DNA of 64,000 nucleotides, taken from the NCBI GenBank assembly GCA_002197995.1, contig NGZR01000001.1, positions 2,232,001 through 2,296,000 of the forward strand, read 5' to 3'. Source of the stretch: Gaeumannomyces sp. JS-464. Taxonomy: Eukaryota; Ascomycota; Sordariomycetes; Magnaporthales; Magnaporthaceae. The translations under genes and the position numbers were made by a program. Of this stretch, positions 10,739 to 22,966 are shown one piece after another. Each line of letters starts with the position of its first letter. The stretch's first letter is position 1. Below the pieces are notes generated by a model. It saw only the letters and a program-made list of their open reading frames with translations. It did no database searches and was not told where the DNA came from.

Positions 10739-13617
10739 TTACATGCCAATGACCCTCATTGCTCCGTACCCAAGCGTCACCACAACCACGAGAGTCAATA
10801 TGCTGCTCGGGACACCTCTGCTGATGAAGTGCTTGACCTGGAGATATCTCTGACCCGTGGCATCCTCCTTCATGATGGCGGCTGTCAAGTCAAGTTAGTA
10901 TATTATACGTCTTATGCTAGAGACACAGAACCGCGCGTCCCAAGTGAAAACCCGCAGAAAGAATACAGGAAAGATCCAAGCAAATCCCAGGAAAGGGAAC
11001 AGGAGAAGGGACGGGAAAAGAAAAACTTACTCATGTTCGGGAAGCCGCTCGTGGGCAGACCCATAGCGGCGCTGCACATCAGCACGCCGCCCATGACCAG
11101 CAGGTTGGGGTGCGGCTCCTCCATACTGCGGCCGATGTCATAAACGAGCGGCAGGAAGATCAGCGCGGCGACCGTGTGGCTGATAAAGGTCGCAATCACC
11201 AGAATCAGCGACGAGAAGACCACCAGCACGCCGTAGAGGCTCATGCCCTCGACGCGGCCGCTGATGTCGTCGGCCAGCGTGTGCAGCAGGCCCGACGACT
11301 TGACCGACTTGCCCAGCGCCAGTCCGCCGGCGGCCAGGATGATGATGGTCCAGGGGAAGTTGTTGAAGTCCTCCTTCGTCAGCAGGCCGATGCCGAAGAA
11401 GAGGACGAGCGGGATGATGGCGATGACGCCCATGTCGCCAAAAACGCCCTCGAGTTGGTGGCTGGCGCACCACAGGCTGATGGTGGCGATGGTCACGGCC
11501 GAGACGAACCACTGCGTGCCAGTGAAGGGGTCCTTGACAGGCCTGATGGGCACAATGTTGGTGCCCTTGCCGGGCTGGAAGGTCACGAGGAGCAGCGTCC
11601 AGATCAGAGCGATGGACACCAGGCCGACCGGGATGACGATGAAGAACCAGTCACCCCAGGTCGGCTCGGGCTGCATGATTCCGATGGCCACGACGTTCTG
11701 GGGCGACGCGATGGGCGAGAGCATGCCGCCAATGTTGGACGACAAGGCAATCCCCATGATGAGAGCCTTGGACATTGGCGACCCGCTGGGGAGATTTCGA
11801 AGCATTGGCTGGAAGAGGCTCGGGTTAGTATCTCTGAGTCATGGTCATGTGGCAGAGATCATCTGTTGCTTCATCAGGGTCTTACCTCGATAATGGAGAA
11901 GCACAGGACCGGCGCAGCGACATTGGAGATCAGCATGCTCGCAAAGGCGGCGACCAGCATATTGGCCAGTAGCACGGTCCGCGGCTGGGTGCCGGCCTTG
12001 CTGAGCACAAAGGTGGCGATGCTCTTGTCGATTTTGCACTTGGACAGCGCCGCCGCGAGGGTGAAGCCACCGAGCAGGAGCATAATGACGGGCGTCCACA
12101 TGGACGCGAAGACGTACGAGGTCGCCTCCTTTGAGCTGAGCCTGTCGTGCGGCAGATCGTCGGCTCGGACGACCCTCAGGACGATGCAGAGGAAAGGTAT
12201 CGTCAGAGAGGTGACGAAGAGGGGGATGGCCTGCGAGATGCGTTAGACACTGCCATAACTGAGCGACTTGGCTGCACGTATAAAATGCTTGCCACATACC
12301 TCGGTTGCCCACATCAAGCTGGCAAACACCAGCACCGCCAGGCAGTTCTGCTGCTCTGGGCTCTCCATTATGGGGACGACAAGCAGCGCGATGAAGATGA
12401 CGATGATGACAACCAGATTTAGCATGGCGGTGCTGAACAGCCACATCGGGCACCGGAAGCGGCCCAGTGGCGTGGCGATCTCCTTGGTGGGAACCGTGGC
12501 CTCCTCGTCGCCCTGCAGGCGGGCAGCGCCGATGGCGACGTCGCGACCGAGCAGGGCGCGGCCCAGGCTGGCGGCCTCGGCGCGCCTCTCCATGCCGATC
12601 ATGTCACGCCAGACCGTGTTGCGCTCCCAGACGACGTGCTCGCGGAGGTGCGAGCGCAGGTCGCGGCGGGCGACGGCGAGGTCGCCCTGAGCAACAAGAT
12701 CGGCGTAGGCACGCTCCATGGTGGCGACGTGGCCCTCGATCAGCTTGGTCGACTCCGGGCGGAAGGGCGGGGCGGGTTCGACGGTAGACTCCATGTACTT
12801 CTGGCGCAGCTGGCGGTCGCAGATCTTGTCGAACTTCTTGAGCACCTTGCGGAAGCCCGTCTTGTTGAGTTGCACGTACGACTTGAGCTCGCACAGCTGC
12901 ACGTACAGCGCCACGATGCGCCGCTTGAGCATGATGTCGGTCGAGTAGAGCGCCGCCTGCTCGGCGTAGTCGTCGTACGTGGTGCTCAGCCGCCGCACCG
13001 AGCGCGACAGCTCGGTCGACGCCGCCATGTCGGTAAGCCGGCCGCGCGGGTGAGGTGCCGACGCTCGACCGCCGCTTGCGCGTCAGGGCGGCCGTCTCCT
13101 CCTCCTCGTCGCTGTCGTCCTCGTCGCCGCCCTCGGTTGACCCGCGGCTCATCATGCTACCACGGCGCGCGTCCACCAGGGTAGAGAGGGCTCGTTCTGG
13201 TGCCTGAGCCCGCAGGGTGCCGCCGGGCCTGTCGTCGCCTTCGCTCCCCGAGTCTCCAATGTCCCTGAGGAGGAGGTTGACCTCGTCAACGAGCTCCTGC
13301 TCTTGACCTGGTAGAACGAAGCAATCTTCTCCAGCTCCACGTCTAGGGCGCGGGTAAACACCTTCTCGGCATCCTCCTCGCCGGGGATGAGAGGTCTCGA
13401 CTCGGCATCGGTGGCAAGCGAGTGGTTGATCGTCTTCTCAAGCTGGTAGATCCTGGCGTTTGGTGGCGAAGTGCCCGTGTGTTAGCACGCCCGGGACAGT
13501 GCAACTCATGCAGAAGCGAAGGACGGCATCATACAGCTTTTTCAGATTACTGTACGCTATGTAGTGACTGCTCCAGTCGGGCACAGCATTGAACTGGATG
13601 CTGTGGGAGAACTTCAT
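10739..13617 (-). CDS. SPX-domain low-affinity phosphate transporter, Pho87/Pho90/Pho91 family
   Basis: These are plasma- or vacuolar-membrane phosphate transporters with a regulatory SPX domain that senses inositol pyrophosphates. Five exons read cleanly: 13617-13535, 13452-12300, 12230-11886, 11808-11031 and 10881-10739. Introns 1 and 4 have TGCTAAC and TACTAAC branch sites. The N-terminal SPX domain starts MKFSHSIQFNAVPDWSSHYI and continues through STDIMLKRRIVALYVQLCEL. The anion/Na+ symporter part (about 12 membrane segments) follows, including the VVIIVIFIALLVVPIM, SPIASPQNVVAIG and MGLPTSGFPN loops. Two frameshifts interrupt the acidic linker after SPX (about 13307 and 13031). Whether it is nearest Pho91 (vacuole) or Pho87/90 (plasma membrane) cannot be decided here. 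Confidence 0.87.
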
Positions 13618-15211
13618 ATTGTCCTGCTCCTGCAGCCACCGTCGCTTGGCGGCTCTCTTCTCCGACTCGGGAGAGTGGTCGCCGTCGGGCGGCTGTGCGG
13701 AAAGCTCCTCGAGCTCGTACTCGTCTTCTGCCGGGGCGGCGTCGCGGTGGTGGCGGCGGCGATCCGGGCGGTCAAAGTCTCGCCTTAGCGGGGCGCTACT
13801 CCCTCCTCTTCCCGGGCTGTGTCTCCTGCAGGTAGTTGGTTCGTTCGTTCAGCTGCAGCTGAGGTCTCGACCGAGCCAAGAGGACCGTGGGTAGAGGAGG
13901 GATTCCCGACAATGGCCGGTGCCGAAATGGTGACAATGGTACGGACGCGTGCGCCTTTTGTCAGGCGGAGACATCAAGAGGAAGGTTTTTAGCACAGAGA
14001 TTGTCTAGGCTGATGGTTCTGGTGGCTTGAGTAGCTTAAGTACAGGAGAAAGATATGGCCCTTGAGGGTGAAGCCCAGCACAAACTTGGTCAACCATGAT
14101 GGAGCCCTCAGTTGCGGGCACCTCCAACTGCTTGGCCAGGCGGCCTGTAGCACACCAAGCTTGGATGGCCGCTGACCATTTGAAACTCCACGTGTGGATC
14201 ACAGTTATTCTGTTAGGTCATTGCCTGCCCACCTACCTGGAGGTGTGCGCATGGGCCAGGAAGTACCAGCAGTAGACAGCGGAATGGCGGGGCATATGTA
14301 AAATTTCGTAATAGGTGGCTGCTCTTCTGGGAGCACCTACCTCGATACCTAGGTACCTGGGTACCTAGCCATCTCGTCGTGCCCTCAGCCATCACCCAAG
14401 GCCAACAGCCAATAATGAAGACGCGTTCGACTCTGAACGGGAGCGCAAAGTTCGAAGCAAATCGATTGTTGCGTTGTTTTGTTTCCCCGACGATCGCTCA
14501 TTCAGCCCCCTAGGCTCCATGGAGATGCAGCAGCCAGCCCCAGCCACCTAAAGGCCTCGATGGATCGACGTGCGCACAAGGCGCGCGGATGCCGTGTCCC
14601 GGGCCTGGGCGAGCGTCCAGGCGACCGGCTTGCCAAGATGATTGCCAGGACCAGGGCCCCCCGCCCCCAGCATCCAGCGAATCCCATTTTATCAATCCCA
14701 GCCGGGCAATCCAATGGGCGACGGTCCCGAAAAAAAAAAAAGGGAGTCGGTCTGCCGAGCAAATAAAGCTTGGTTTTTCTTTTTTGTTTTTCCTTTTTTT
14801 CTCGTCGCTGGCTGGAAATGGTGACGACGGGGCGGGCTATTTAATGCAAGGGATAAGGAAATTTGGGCCCAGACTCGCGGTCAGCGCCAAAGGAGGAATA
14901 GAATGGGCGATAGGAGGGCCTAAAGGAGGGGGAAGGTTCAAGGGAGGGAGAAAAATAGCAGCAGGAACAAGCCGGCCGGAATGGATGACGGTCTGGAGGT
15001 GCGCCACAGATTGTCTGCCTAACCCAGGTGAGCGGCACCTCCAGCTGCAAAGCGAGACGAGAGGCTCACCAACGGGCAGCCCTTTGCATGAAGCAGACCC
15101 CTCAACTGCCAGCCACCACCCATACCACCACAATACCAATACTTATTTGGGCCCCGTTTCCACGTCTCTTTTGCTCCTGGTCGTGTGCTTCCCCCAAGTC
15201 GCGCCTTTACT
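13618..15211. promoter_or_regulatory. Divergent intergenic region, 1.6 kb
   Basis: This separates the divergent starts of the phosphate transporter and the 15.2 kb gene. Open frames are shadows or chance. It contains the palindrome TACCTAGGTA at 14346-14355 with a partial second unit just downstream, and a poly-A at about 14729-14741. No RNA gene is seen. Confidence 0.45.
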
Positions 15212-16688
15212 ATGGATTCGACAGCGTCAGCAGACACCATGTCCGCAGGCATGCCCACACCACCCTCAGACGAGCGGGACCCCTTCGCGTCCGTCAGGAG
15301 CGCCATGGACGTCCTGATCGCATTCCTCGCCATCCAGCAAGGCCAAGACCGTCGCGCCTTGATGGCGACGGCGGCTGCAACAACCAACGGAGAGTCGGCA
15401 GCCGCCATCGACCCGGACAGCCTTGAGCGCCTCAACTTCCCCCTGTCGCCCGACCAGTGGTTCGCTCTGCATGAGCTGCTCTGGCCGCCCAGCGACAACG
15501 ACAGGCTAGCCGCCCGCATGGCGCAGCAGCGGCGCCGCAACGCGGCGGCCGAGGCGGCCGCCGCGGGAATCGCCACCACCACCGCGGGAGGGGTGGCAGG
15601 GACAGGGGTGGCAGCGGCCGAGGCGGTCGAGGCGGCCGAGTCGCGCCGCCGCCTCCTGGTCTGGGACCTCGAGGACGCCGTCGGCCAGCTGGAGCCGCCC
15701 ATGGCCACGACGCTCGAGGAGCTGGGAACGTTCGTCGAGGACAGCGTCCCGCTGGACTACTTCCTCGCCCCCGCGCCCACCCTCACCATCCGCCGGCCCA
15801 GCGCCCTGCATGGCCGCCTGAGCCTGGCCGTGACGAGGGTGCTGTTCAGCCGGCTCGAGGAGGTGCTGGGCATGACCGAGGCGGACAACCTGTGGGAGCA
15901 GTCCGAGACCCCCATCAGATTTATCGGGGTCGACACGGGAGACGGAGGGTTCGTTGTCGAAGAGACTTGCCCAGACGCCGGCATCGGCTACCTGTCGGAT
16001 GACAGCAACGACAACGACCACTACTTCCCTGGTATAGTTGTTGAGATCAGCTTCTCGAATGATCCCTTTATGAATCGAAGGGCCAGAGGTATGTTCGATT
16101 CGTCTGATCGTTTCCCCCTTCCTGTCCTCTCGTTCCTTCTCTTCTTTCGCAGCAGCGAGTCAGCCGCCCAACAGCTCACACCAGGATTTCGCCACCACCA
16201 TAGAGTACATTGAAAAGAGCGACGGCCACATCCGCTGCGTCGTCTCGGTCATGGTCGAGTACCGCCCGCGCAGCCAGCTGATGCTCCCAGGCCTGCCCCC
16301 CGTCGGCGTGTGGCTCGACGCCGTCCACAACAGCGTGGACGAGAACAGCTGGGGGCCGGTCAGCATTTACCGCGGGCTTGACGTGCGCGCCGCCGTCGCC
16401 GGCGACCCGCACGCCCGCCTCGACCTGTCGCTCTCGTACCTGCACGGGCCCATGGCCGCTGCCGGCGACCCCGTCTACATCCCGCTGGCCCAGCTGCTGG
16501 AGGCCATCGACAGGGAGTACGGGCCCGCGCCGGGCTCCCACGCCGCCGCCGCCGCCGCCGCTGCCGCCGCCGCCGAGCCGCCCGTGGCGAACGGCTGCGG
16601 CCCGACGGGGAAGCGCAAGCGGGGGTGCACGCCGGTGCAGGGCGAGATCGAGGGCGAGGTCGAGGGCGAGGGGGAGACGGATGCGTGA
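15212..16688 (+). CDS. Uncharacterised fungal protein with PD-(D/E)XK-like core
   Basis: Two exons, 15212-16088 and 16153-16688, encode 470 residues without frameshift. The layout resembles a large uncharacterised fungal family: a central segment VPLDYFLAPAPTLTIRRPS, then PIRFIGVDTGDG, then a short Asp-containing loop and PGIVVEISFS, followed after a gap by IRCVVSVMVEYRP. In that family the Asp...E-V-S-Y/F-S-Q pattern is a probable nuclease-fold core. Here the usual Gln-Lys after EISFS is replaced by NDPFM, so activity is doubtful. The tail is Ala-rich, then basic (KRKRG), then acidic. The function is unknown and I infer the fold only from motif spacing. Confidence 0.65.
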
Positions 16689-17735
16689 GAAATGCGGGCT
16701 GAGATGAACGGACAAGGCAACAAACGAATCGGGATTTATGGAAGTTTGGGTAACAACGGAACAAAAAGATTGCAAAACACGGTATAAACAGTAACGACGG
16801 AAGGAACAACAAGGAAAGGCTCGCTTGGGAATCAGGGAATCAGGTTATAATACATGCGTAGATCCTCAGCCCCTCTTAAAAAAAAAAAAAAACACCAGAT
16901 AAAACCACCAACCCTCCCCGCCCCAGAAGTGATGACCTGTTTCTATACCGCCATTTTGCCCGCCTTGTGGGACGCTCGTCTTTCCACCGGGTACCTACTT
17001 TTGATGGCTTGTCTTTGTGTTGCATCACCCCAGTGCATCAAACCAAGCCGACGCAGCACGGGCCAAACAAGCTGAAATCCAATGGGAGATACGGACGTGC
17101 CTTGCACGGCATGGCGTGATGGGACGGGATGGCTGGTGAGCTTCGACGTTGGTACGTGCACGGTGGCATGCGACGACACAGGCGGGCAGGCAGAGGCCCA
17201 ACGCGCAGCTGCGCGCTCTCGCACATGGATTCGCTCGCATTGCGCTCATCATATCGTCACTTAGTTTGCTGTTGTTGCTGGCTGGTTGTGATAAAGAAAG
17301 AAAGAAGAAAAAAAAATACAAAATCCGATAGCGTTTCTCCCACCAACACCGACGCTCCCGCTTCAGCTCTGCTCCGCCCAACACCAGATTCTGTGCCCAA
17401 GATCACCTTGACAAAGTATTGCTTCAAAGATAACTGGTGAACATGTTGGGCCTCGTACAGTTTCAAATGCCCAGAAGAATAAATGTGCCAGCCTATGTAG
17501 TCAAAAATGGAAGGAGTAGCGACGTGAAGTACAATCAGAGACCAAATTCCAGCGTTACAAGCCCCATGTTACCAGCCTGGATTCCTCAGTAGACCGTACA
17601 AATTATTAAGAGGGAAGAACCATATCGCCGGGGGTATATAGCAACATTATCGACCTCGAGCCGAGGGGTCATATGTGACGGCGACAGAAAAAAAAAAAAA
17701 AAGAAAAAAAGAAACGACGAGATACCCAAGCCCCG
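16689..17735. other. Convergent intergenic region
   Basis: About 1 kb between convergent 3' ends. It holds poly-A runs at about 16878-16891 and 17689-17702 and no recognisable gene. Confidence 0.5.
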
Positions 17736-19504
17736 TCACTGTTGCGGCGGCGGGCTCCCCACCGAGCTTACAGACTGCGAGTGTCCGTGGCCTTGACCGT
17801 GCTGGCCCAGCCCGAGGACCCTCTGTATGCTCTTGCGGATGCCCTTGGGCGACGACGGCGTCCCGTCCTCACCGCCATTACCGCCGTCGTCCCCGCCCCC
17901 GCTATTGCTGCTGACCCGGCCGATGAGCCCCGCGAAGCTCATGCGCCTCGCGGCGGGCGACCCGCCCGCCGTGGCGGCGCTGTCCCGGCGCTCCTTCCTG
18001 CGGCGCACCTCCTCCTCCTCGCGCTCGCGGCGGCGCCTGCTCCTGACGGCGGCGGCGGCCGAGGCCGACGTGACGAAGGGCCCGCCGCCCGCGGCGATGG
18101 CGGCCGTGGACGCAAAGTCCATGATGGGCGCCACGGTCGAGCGGGGCGGCCACTCGCCGTCGCGCTTCCAGCCGGCGACGCAGCTGCGCATCATGTCGGC
18201 CAGGTTGATGGGGCACGACGGCTGCAGCGAGTGCGAGACGACCTTGTCGTAGATGGAGAGGTAGATGGCTGGCGTGATGGAGGCCCGCATGGCGTTGGCG
18301 GGCGGGAGGAGCGGCGCCGGGATCGGCACCACCGTCTCGACCGGGTAGGTGGAGACGAGGGGGGATGTGGGGGCGACGGTGGCGTGCCCTGCTGCTGCTG
18401 CTGTTTGCGAGGGTGCGGCTCCTGGCGCGCTGGAGGCAGCGGCGGGGGATTTGGCGGATGTGTGAGAGTCGCCGTCCGAGGTGGGTGGGGTGATGGTCTC
18501 GATCCCACCGGTGGTGTGATGGAGGTGAAGATTATTATGTGGGAGAGCCGAATAGGCAGGTGATGTTGGCGAAAGAGGCATTGTTGAGGCAGTCGCCGTG
18601 CCTGGGGAGGTGGCCGTGGTGGCGGTCGGCGAGGACAGCACGACGGCCTCGTTGTGGCCGTGGCTGCCGTCCCTGGAGCGGAAGCGCCAGAGGCTGCGGC
18701 GGGGCGAGGCGGGCGACCGGGGCGAGACAGGCGGCTTGGGCTTGAGGCGGACGGTGCGGGCGCCGGTCCAGGCGTCGCGGCGAGCGGTGAAGCAGGCCAG
18801 CCCCTCGTTCCAGGCGGCCTCGTCGCGGGTCGCCCTGCGGCGCTTGGCCCGGCGGGCCTGGGCCGACGCCTGGACGACGGCGCCGACCGAGTCCGGGGTG
18901 TCGAAGCGGAAGGGCGAGGGCGACACGGTCGGCCTCTGCCCCTCGTCGTCGGACAGGTCCGAGGTCCACTCGGCGCGCGGGCGGTAGCGCAGCGGGTCCT
19001 CCGAGACGACGCTGTAGACCGACTCGCTGTCTGAGTCGGCCTCGGCGCCCGAGTCGATGGGCTCGTCGGCCCTGGGGTCTGCGGACCCGGCGGCGGCGTC
19101 CAGCAGCGGCGCCTCGTTGGCGGTGGGGGTGGCGGCCGCGGGGACGGTGGTTTCTGCGCTCGAGGGCTGGTCGCTGACGGGTATCCTGTCGGGATCAACG
19201 ACGTCCGAGGCCAGCAGCACCTGTCCCTCCACCGGCAGCGGCGAGTCGACCGCTGGGGCCGCTGGCCCGGCGGGCGGAGCGGGGGCTGGCTCGGCGGCGG
19301 CGGCAGGCGGGGCGGCGACAGCTGGCGGCCATTGGAAATCCCAGTCGTTGCGGACCTTCTCGGCCAGATACCTCTTCACGGCCTCCTTCTGCTTGGTCTT
19401 GTCCCTGCTGACGAGGTCGGCATCGTACTGCGAGGGCTGGGCCGGGGCACGACCAGGGGCGGCTGTTTTGACTTTGATTTCTTGTACAGCTCCGAAAAGA
19501 TCAT
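17736..19504 (-). CDS. Gag1-like / DUF4050 protein
   Basis: Conserved fungal protein of about 589 residues with the DUF4050 (PF13259) hallmarks. The N-terminus is MIFSELYKKSK, followed by SQYDADLVSRDKTKQKEAVK and RYLAEKVRNDWDFQWP. The C-terminal part has ITPAIYLSIYDKVVSHSLQP and SCVAGWKRDGEWP. The middle is long, disordered and rich in Ser, Pro and Ala. In fission yeast the Gag1 protein of this family is linked to TORC1 and amino-acid-permease trafficking; a similar role here is only inferred. One frameshift near 19470, repaired by one extra base after the poly-Lys codons, joins the ATG at 19504 to the main frame. Confidence 0.62.
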
Positions 19505-21356
19505 GGTTTCTTCTGGTCCTTTGCGGCGTCGTCTCTATCCGACTTTAATCTCTTTCTGTTTTCTTATTGTTTCTCCCCGCACGACTCACGAGCCGGATTA
19601 AAGAGCACGCGAGGTGTCAGGCGAGACGGGGGAATGCGGTTCAGGCTGCTTTTGAAGCGATGCGCCCACGGTCAGGCACTCAACAGGACTGACTCAGCTG
19701 CGTGGACGAGAACGGACAGGAACTCAATCAGGCCGGCCCGGTGAAATGGAGCTGGAGCTTCTGCCTCTCCAGGGGAATTGTCACACCCGCACGCCTTTTT
19801 TTTTTTTTTTTTTTTTTTCTCGCCTTTCTGTTTTGCCCGGGCTTTTAGGTCTGGTATTCTGATGCGGGGAACGACATGCAGCAGCAGGCAAATGGATACC
19901 ACCAATAAAGTGGGACGGACAATGGGACGTCTCTAACCCCAACTGGGCCAGGCCTAGTCGGCTGAGCGGGCACGCAGCAGGCCACCTGGAAAGAGTCAGA
20001 AGCGGATCGGGTGCGGGTTTCATGGCACAACTCTATCTGTCGGCCTTGACCCGAGGCCCAGGATGGTGGCGAACGTTTTGGTGGTGTTGCTGATGGTGAA
20101 GGCCAAGCGGTGGCTAATGGCTAATAGACGATGACCTACTCTTGGGATGCAATGCATACGATAGAGGATCGATCCGAGGCTTGCTAGGTGTTTTTGATTA
20201 CTGTAGCCCTACCTACACACCTGTCACCCAGGCAGACTGAGTGCACACCGCAAGTGTCTACCTAGGTACTGCATGCTGTAGCTGCAATCAGGGTGGGCCT
20301 TTGTAAGTTCATCTGTCTGCCCGCCTGTAAGCCACCGTCACAAAGTTATTGCACGGCCCGCCGCAACAAACGGCTTCCCGTCTCGTCTACAAAAAAAGAT
20401 AATGGGCGTGTTCGTGCGAACAATGCGGCGTCTCTATCAAAGACATCGCGTGGTATGACTTTTGATTGCAGATTCTGCGCCATGCAGGTCGGGCTTGGCG
20501 AAGCTGGCTGGCTGCTGGCACGATGAATGCATCAGTCGACTTCAAGAAGACCTGACTATGATTGAAAGGGTACGGAAAAAGGACAGAGACAACCTCCACA
20601 CACCTGCCCGCTAACCACTGCTATCTTGGCTGCCTGGACCCGAGCCGCCCATCACTTTGGCCGCGCCGTTCGTTACGCCTATGGCTAGATGCAGGGAGAT
20701 CTGCGCACGTCAAAGACAGACGCAGCTATTGGTGTCGGCAAGACCACTAAAATAAATAAGATGGGGGCCGCCGAGAAAAAAGACCTGCACGCCCCATTGG
20801 CCGTAGACTTGTCAGCTCCAGCAGCCACCCAGCCGAAGCGAACTACCTAGGTACATACATGCAGCTGGATCCGTCACAAAGAAGCCCTCGACTGTGACCA
20901 CGGCTAGTCCTACCCCGCATACGCAGAGTGCCGAGGCCCCACGGACGGTCTCCTGCCGCCCAAGCACACCAAGGCAGTCTAGGTCTAGATCAAATGCCAA
21001 TGTCAATGCGCGTCCTGGCCTGGTGGTGGGACCCTGAACCGTTATGAACCTTGAGGCTGCCAAAGGTGTGAAGAAAGAGATATCTAACTTGGACTCCTAA
21101 ACGTGCGCACGAAGCAAAAATCTATAAAGCCCGCCCGGTGCTAGAAACATGGATGAAAGGAATAAGGGAAGGGGAGAGAAAGTAGATGAAGAAAAGCGAA
21201 AAGAAGCCACTACCGGGGCCTCGATATTTCTCTAGCATCATACACCGATGGCAACGTAGACTCAGCCTAAAAGCCCCCACCTGAAACGAGCGCTGTCCCT
21301 CTTGTGAAAGCTGCTTACCCTTACACTCAGATTGGCTTGATGGTTGCTATAAACAC
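19505..21356. other. Gene-poor intergenic stretch, 1.85 kb
   Basis: No coding region can be supported. The stretch contains a 23-base poly-T (19796-19818) and two exact copies of the palindrome TACCTAGGTA (20259-20268 and 20845-20854). The promoter of the DUF4050 gene must lie at its left end. Confidence 0.5.
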
Positions 21357-22966
21357 TCAGACCTCCTGGACCATCTTTCGTCCCGTACCGCCCGCAAAGA
21401 GCCTCCCGACCGGGCTCTCGACGATCTCGACGGGCACCGAGATGTGGCAGCCGTCCTTGTTGCTGACCCATCGGACGAACAGGGGGTTGGCCCGCGGGCC
21501 CCCCTCGCCGTCATCGCCCTCGTTCTCCGCGGCCGCGGCGGCCCGCCGGCTGGCCTTGCTGGGCTGCTTCTTGAGCAGTTTGTTGATTGTCTCCATCTGT
21601 ATTTTTGTGTTTGAGAACCTTGTTAGGACGAAAAAACAAGTCTCGCAACGTTTGGATATTGCGACATCAGGCAAAGACTCCCCGCGTGCTACTTACCTTA
21701 ACTTCTTCGTTCCGCTTGTCGCTGAGGTTCCGCCGCCGACGCGCCATCTCGGCGCGCCTCATGCTAAGCTCCTCGGCCGTAAAGACCTTCTTAACTTGGA
21801 CCTCTATGAAAAGGGCACGTTTCGACGTGGGTTAGCGATTGGTGCATTTTTTTTATTTTTTTTTTTTAAAAAAAAAAAACCAACCGGATAGGGGCGGGAA
21901 CAGCCGCAGCCCGTCACTCACCATCCGAGAGCTTCATGTACTCCTGCGGCTCGTCCTCGAACCGGGCGCGCTGACGCTTGGTCATCTTAGTGAAATCCGG
22001 CGTCTCCTCTCGGCTGCCCGCGTCGCTGCCCAGTTCCTCGTCGTCATCGTCCTCCTCCTCATCGTCGTCCGCTGCCTTGGTCGCGACCTCGATCTCCTCG
22101 CCCTCGGCGTCAACGTCGTCATCCGGATCGCCCTCGGCGTCCTCATCACCGAGGCCGTCGCCCATAGTAAGCACCGTCTCGTCGTTGGGGTCGCCGACGT
22201 CGCTGTCCAGCTCGCTTAGCTCGTCGTCGTCGTCGTCATTAGCGGCGGCGGCGGCAGCAGCGGCAGCCGCCCTGCGAGACGACGGCTTCCTGGACGGCGG
22301 TGCGGCCGGCTTGCGCGAGGCAGGTGCCTTTGACCTTGTGTCCCTGCTGGGTGGCTTGGTGACCACGATGGACTCGCCCACGTCGTCGTCAGGCTCGCCC
22401 TCGGCGTCCTCGTCGTCATCCTCACCCTCGGCGTCGATGTCCATGTCGTCCGGGTCGCCCTCGGCATCCTCGTCTCCCAGGTCCTCCATCTCCTCATCCT
22501 CGTCGCCGTCAGCGTCAGCGTCGGCATCCTGGGTGCTACCGACCTGAATGACGTCCTGCTCCTCTTCCTCTTCTTCCTCTACCTCTTCCTCTTCCTCTTC
22601 CTCGTCGCTTTCAGACTCTACATAGCGTTTCCTATTCCCACGTGTAGACCTCTTGCTGCTCGCCGGCTCACTGGGTGCGCCGCGGGTCTTGACCGAGATC
22701 TCATTGCGGGTAGTAGTGGGCGATCCGTTGGTGGACTGCCGTAGCTTTGACGACCCCTTGCCCGTGGCGGGCACGTGATGAGAGTCCGCCGACGCGGATG
22801 ACGACGGACGATCCATGGACCGGTCACGGTCCCTCGAGGACGCGTCCCTGGTGTCGAGAGAGCGCCTGGTGCGGCCGTAGGTGCCGCTGGGTTCCCTGTC
22901 GGCCGCCAGGTCAGTTATGGCTGCCGAAGCCCGCTGGGCGGCTGAGCGTCGTGGTCGGGACGACAT
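21357..22966 (-). CDS. ies2: INO80 chromatin-remodelling subunit Ies2
   Basis: Ies2 activates the Ino80 ATPase in the nucleosome-sliding INO80 complex. Three exons, 22966-21922, 21803-21697 and 21596-21357, give 463 residues with no frameshift. The N-terminal two thirds are disordered, with basic blocks and long Glu/Asp runs. The PAPA-1-like conserved region spans the exon junctions: DFTKMTKRQRARF, VKKVFTAEELSMRRAEMARR and RRNLSDKRNEEVKMETINKL. The C-terminus RWVSNKDGCHISVPVEI is also conserved. Intron 1 contains a T-tract next to an A-tract (about 21846-21880) that could fold into a hairpin. Confidence 0.8.
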
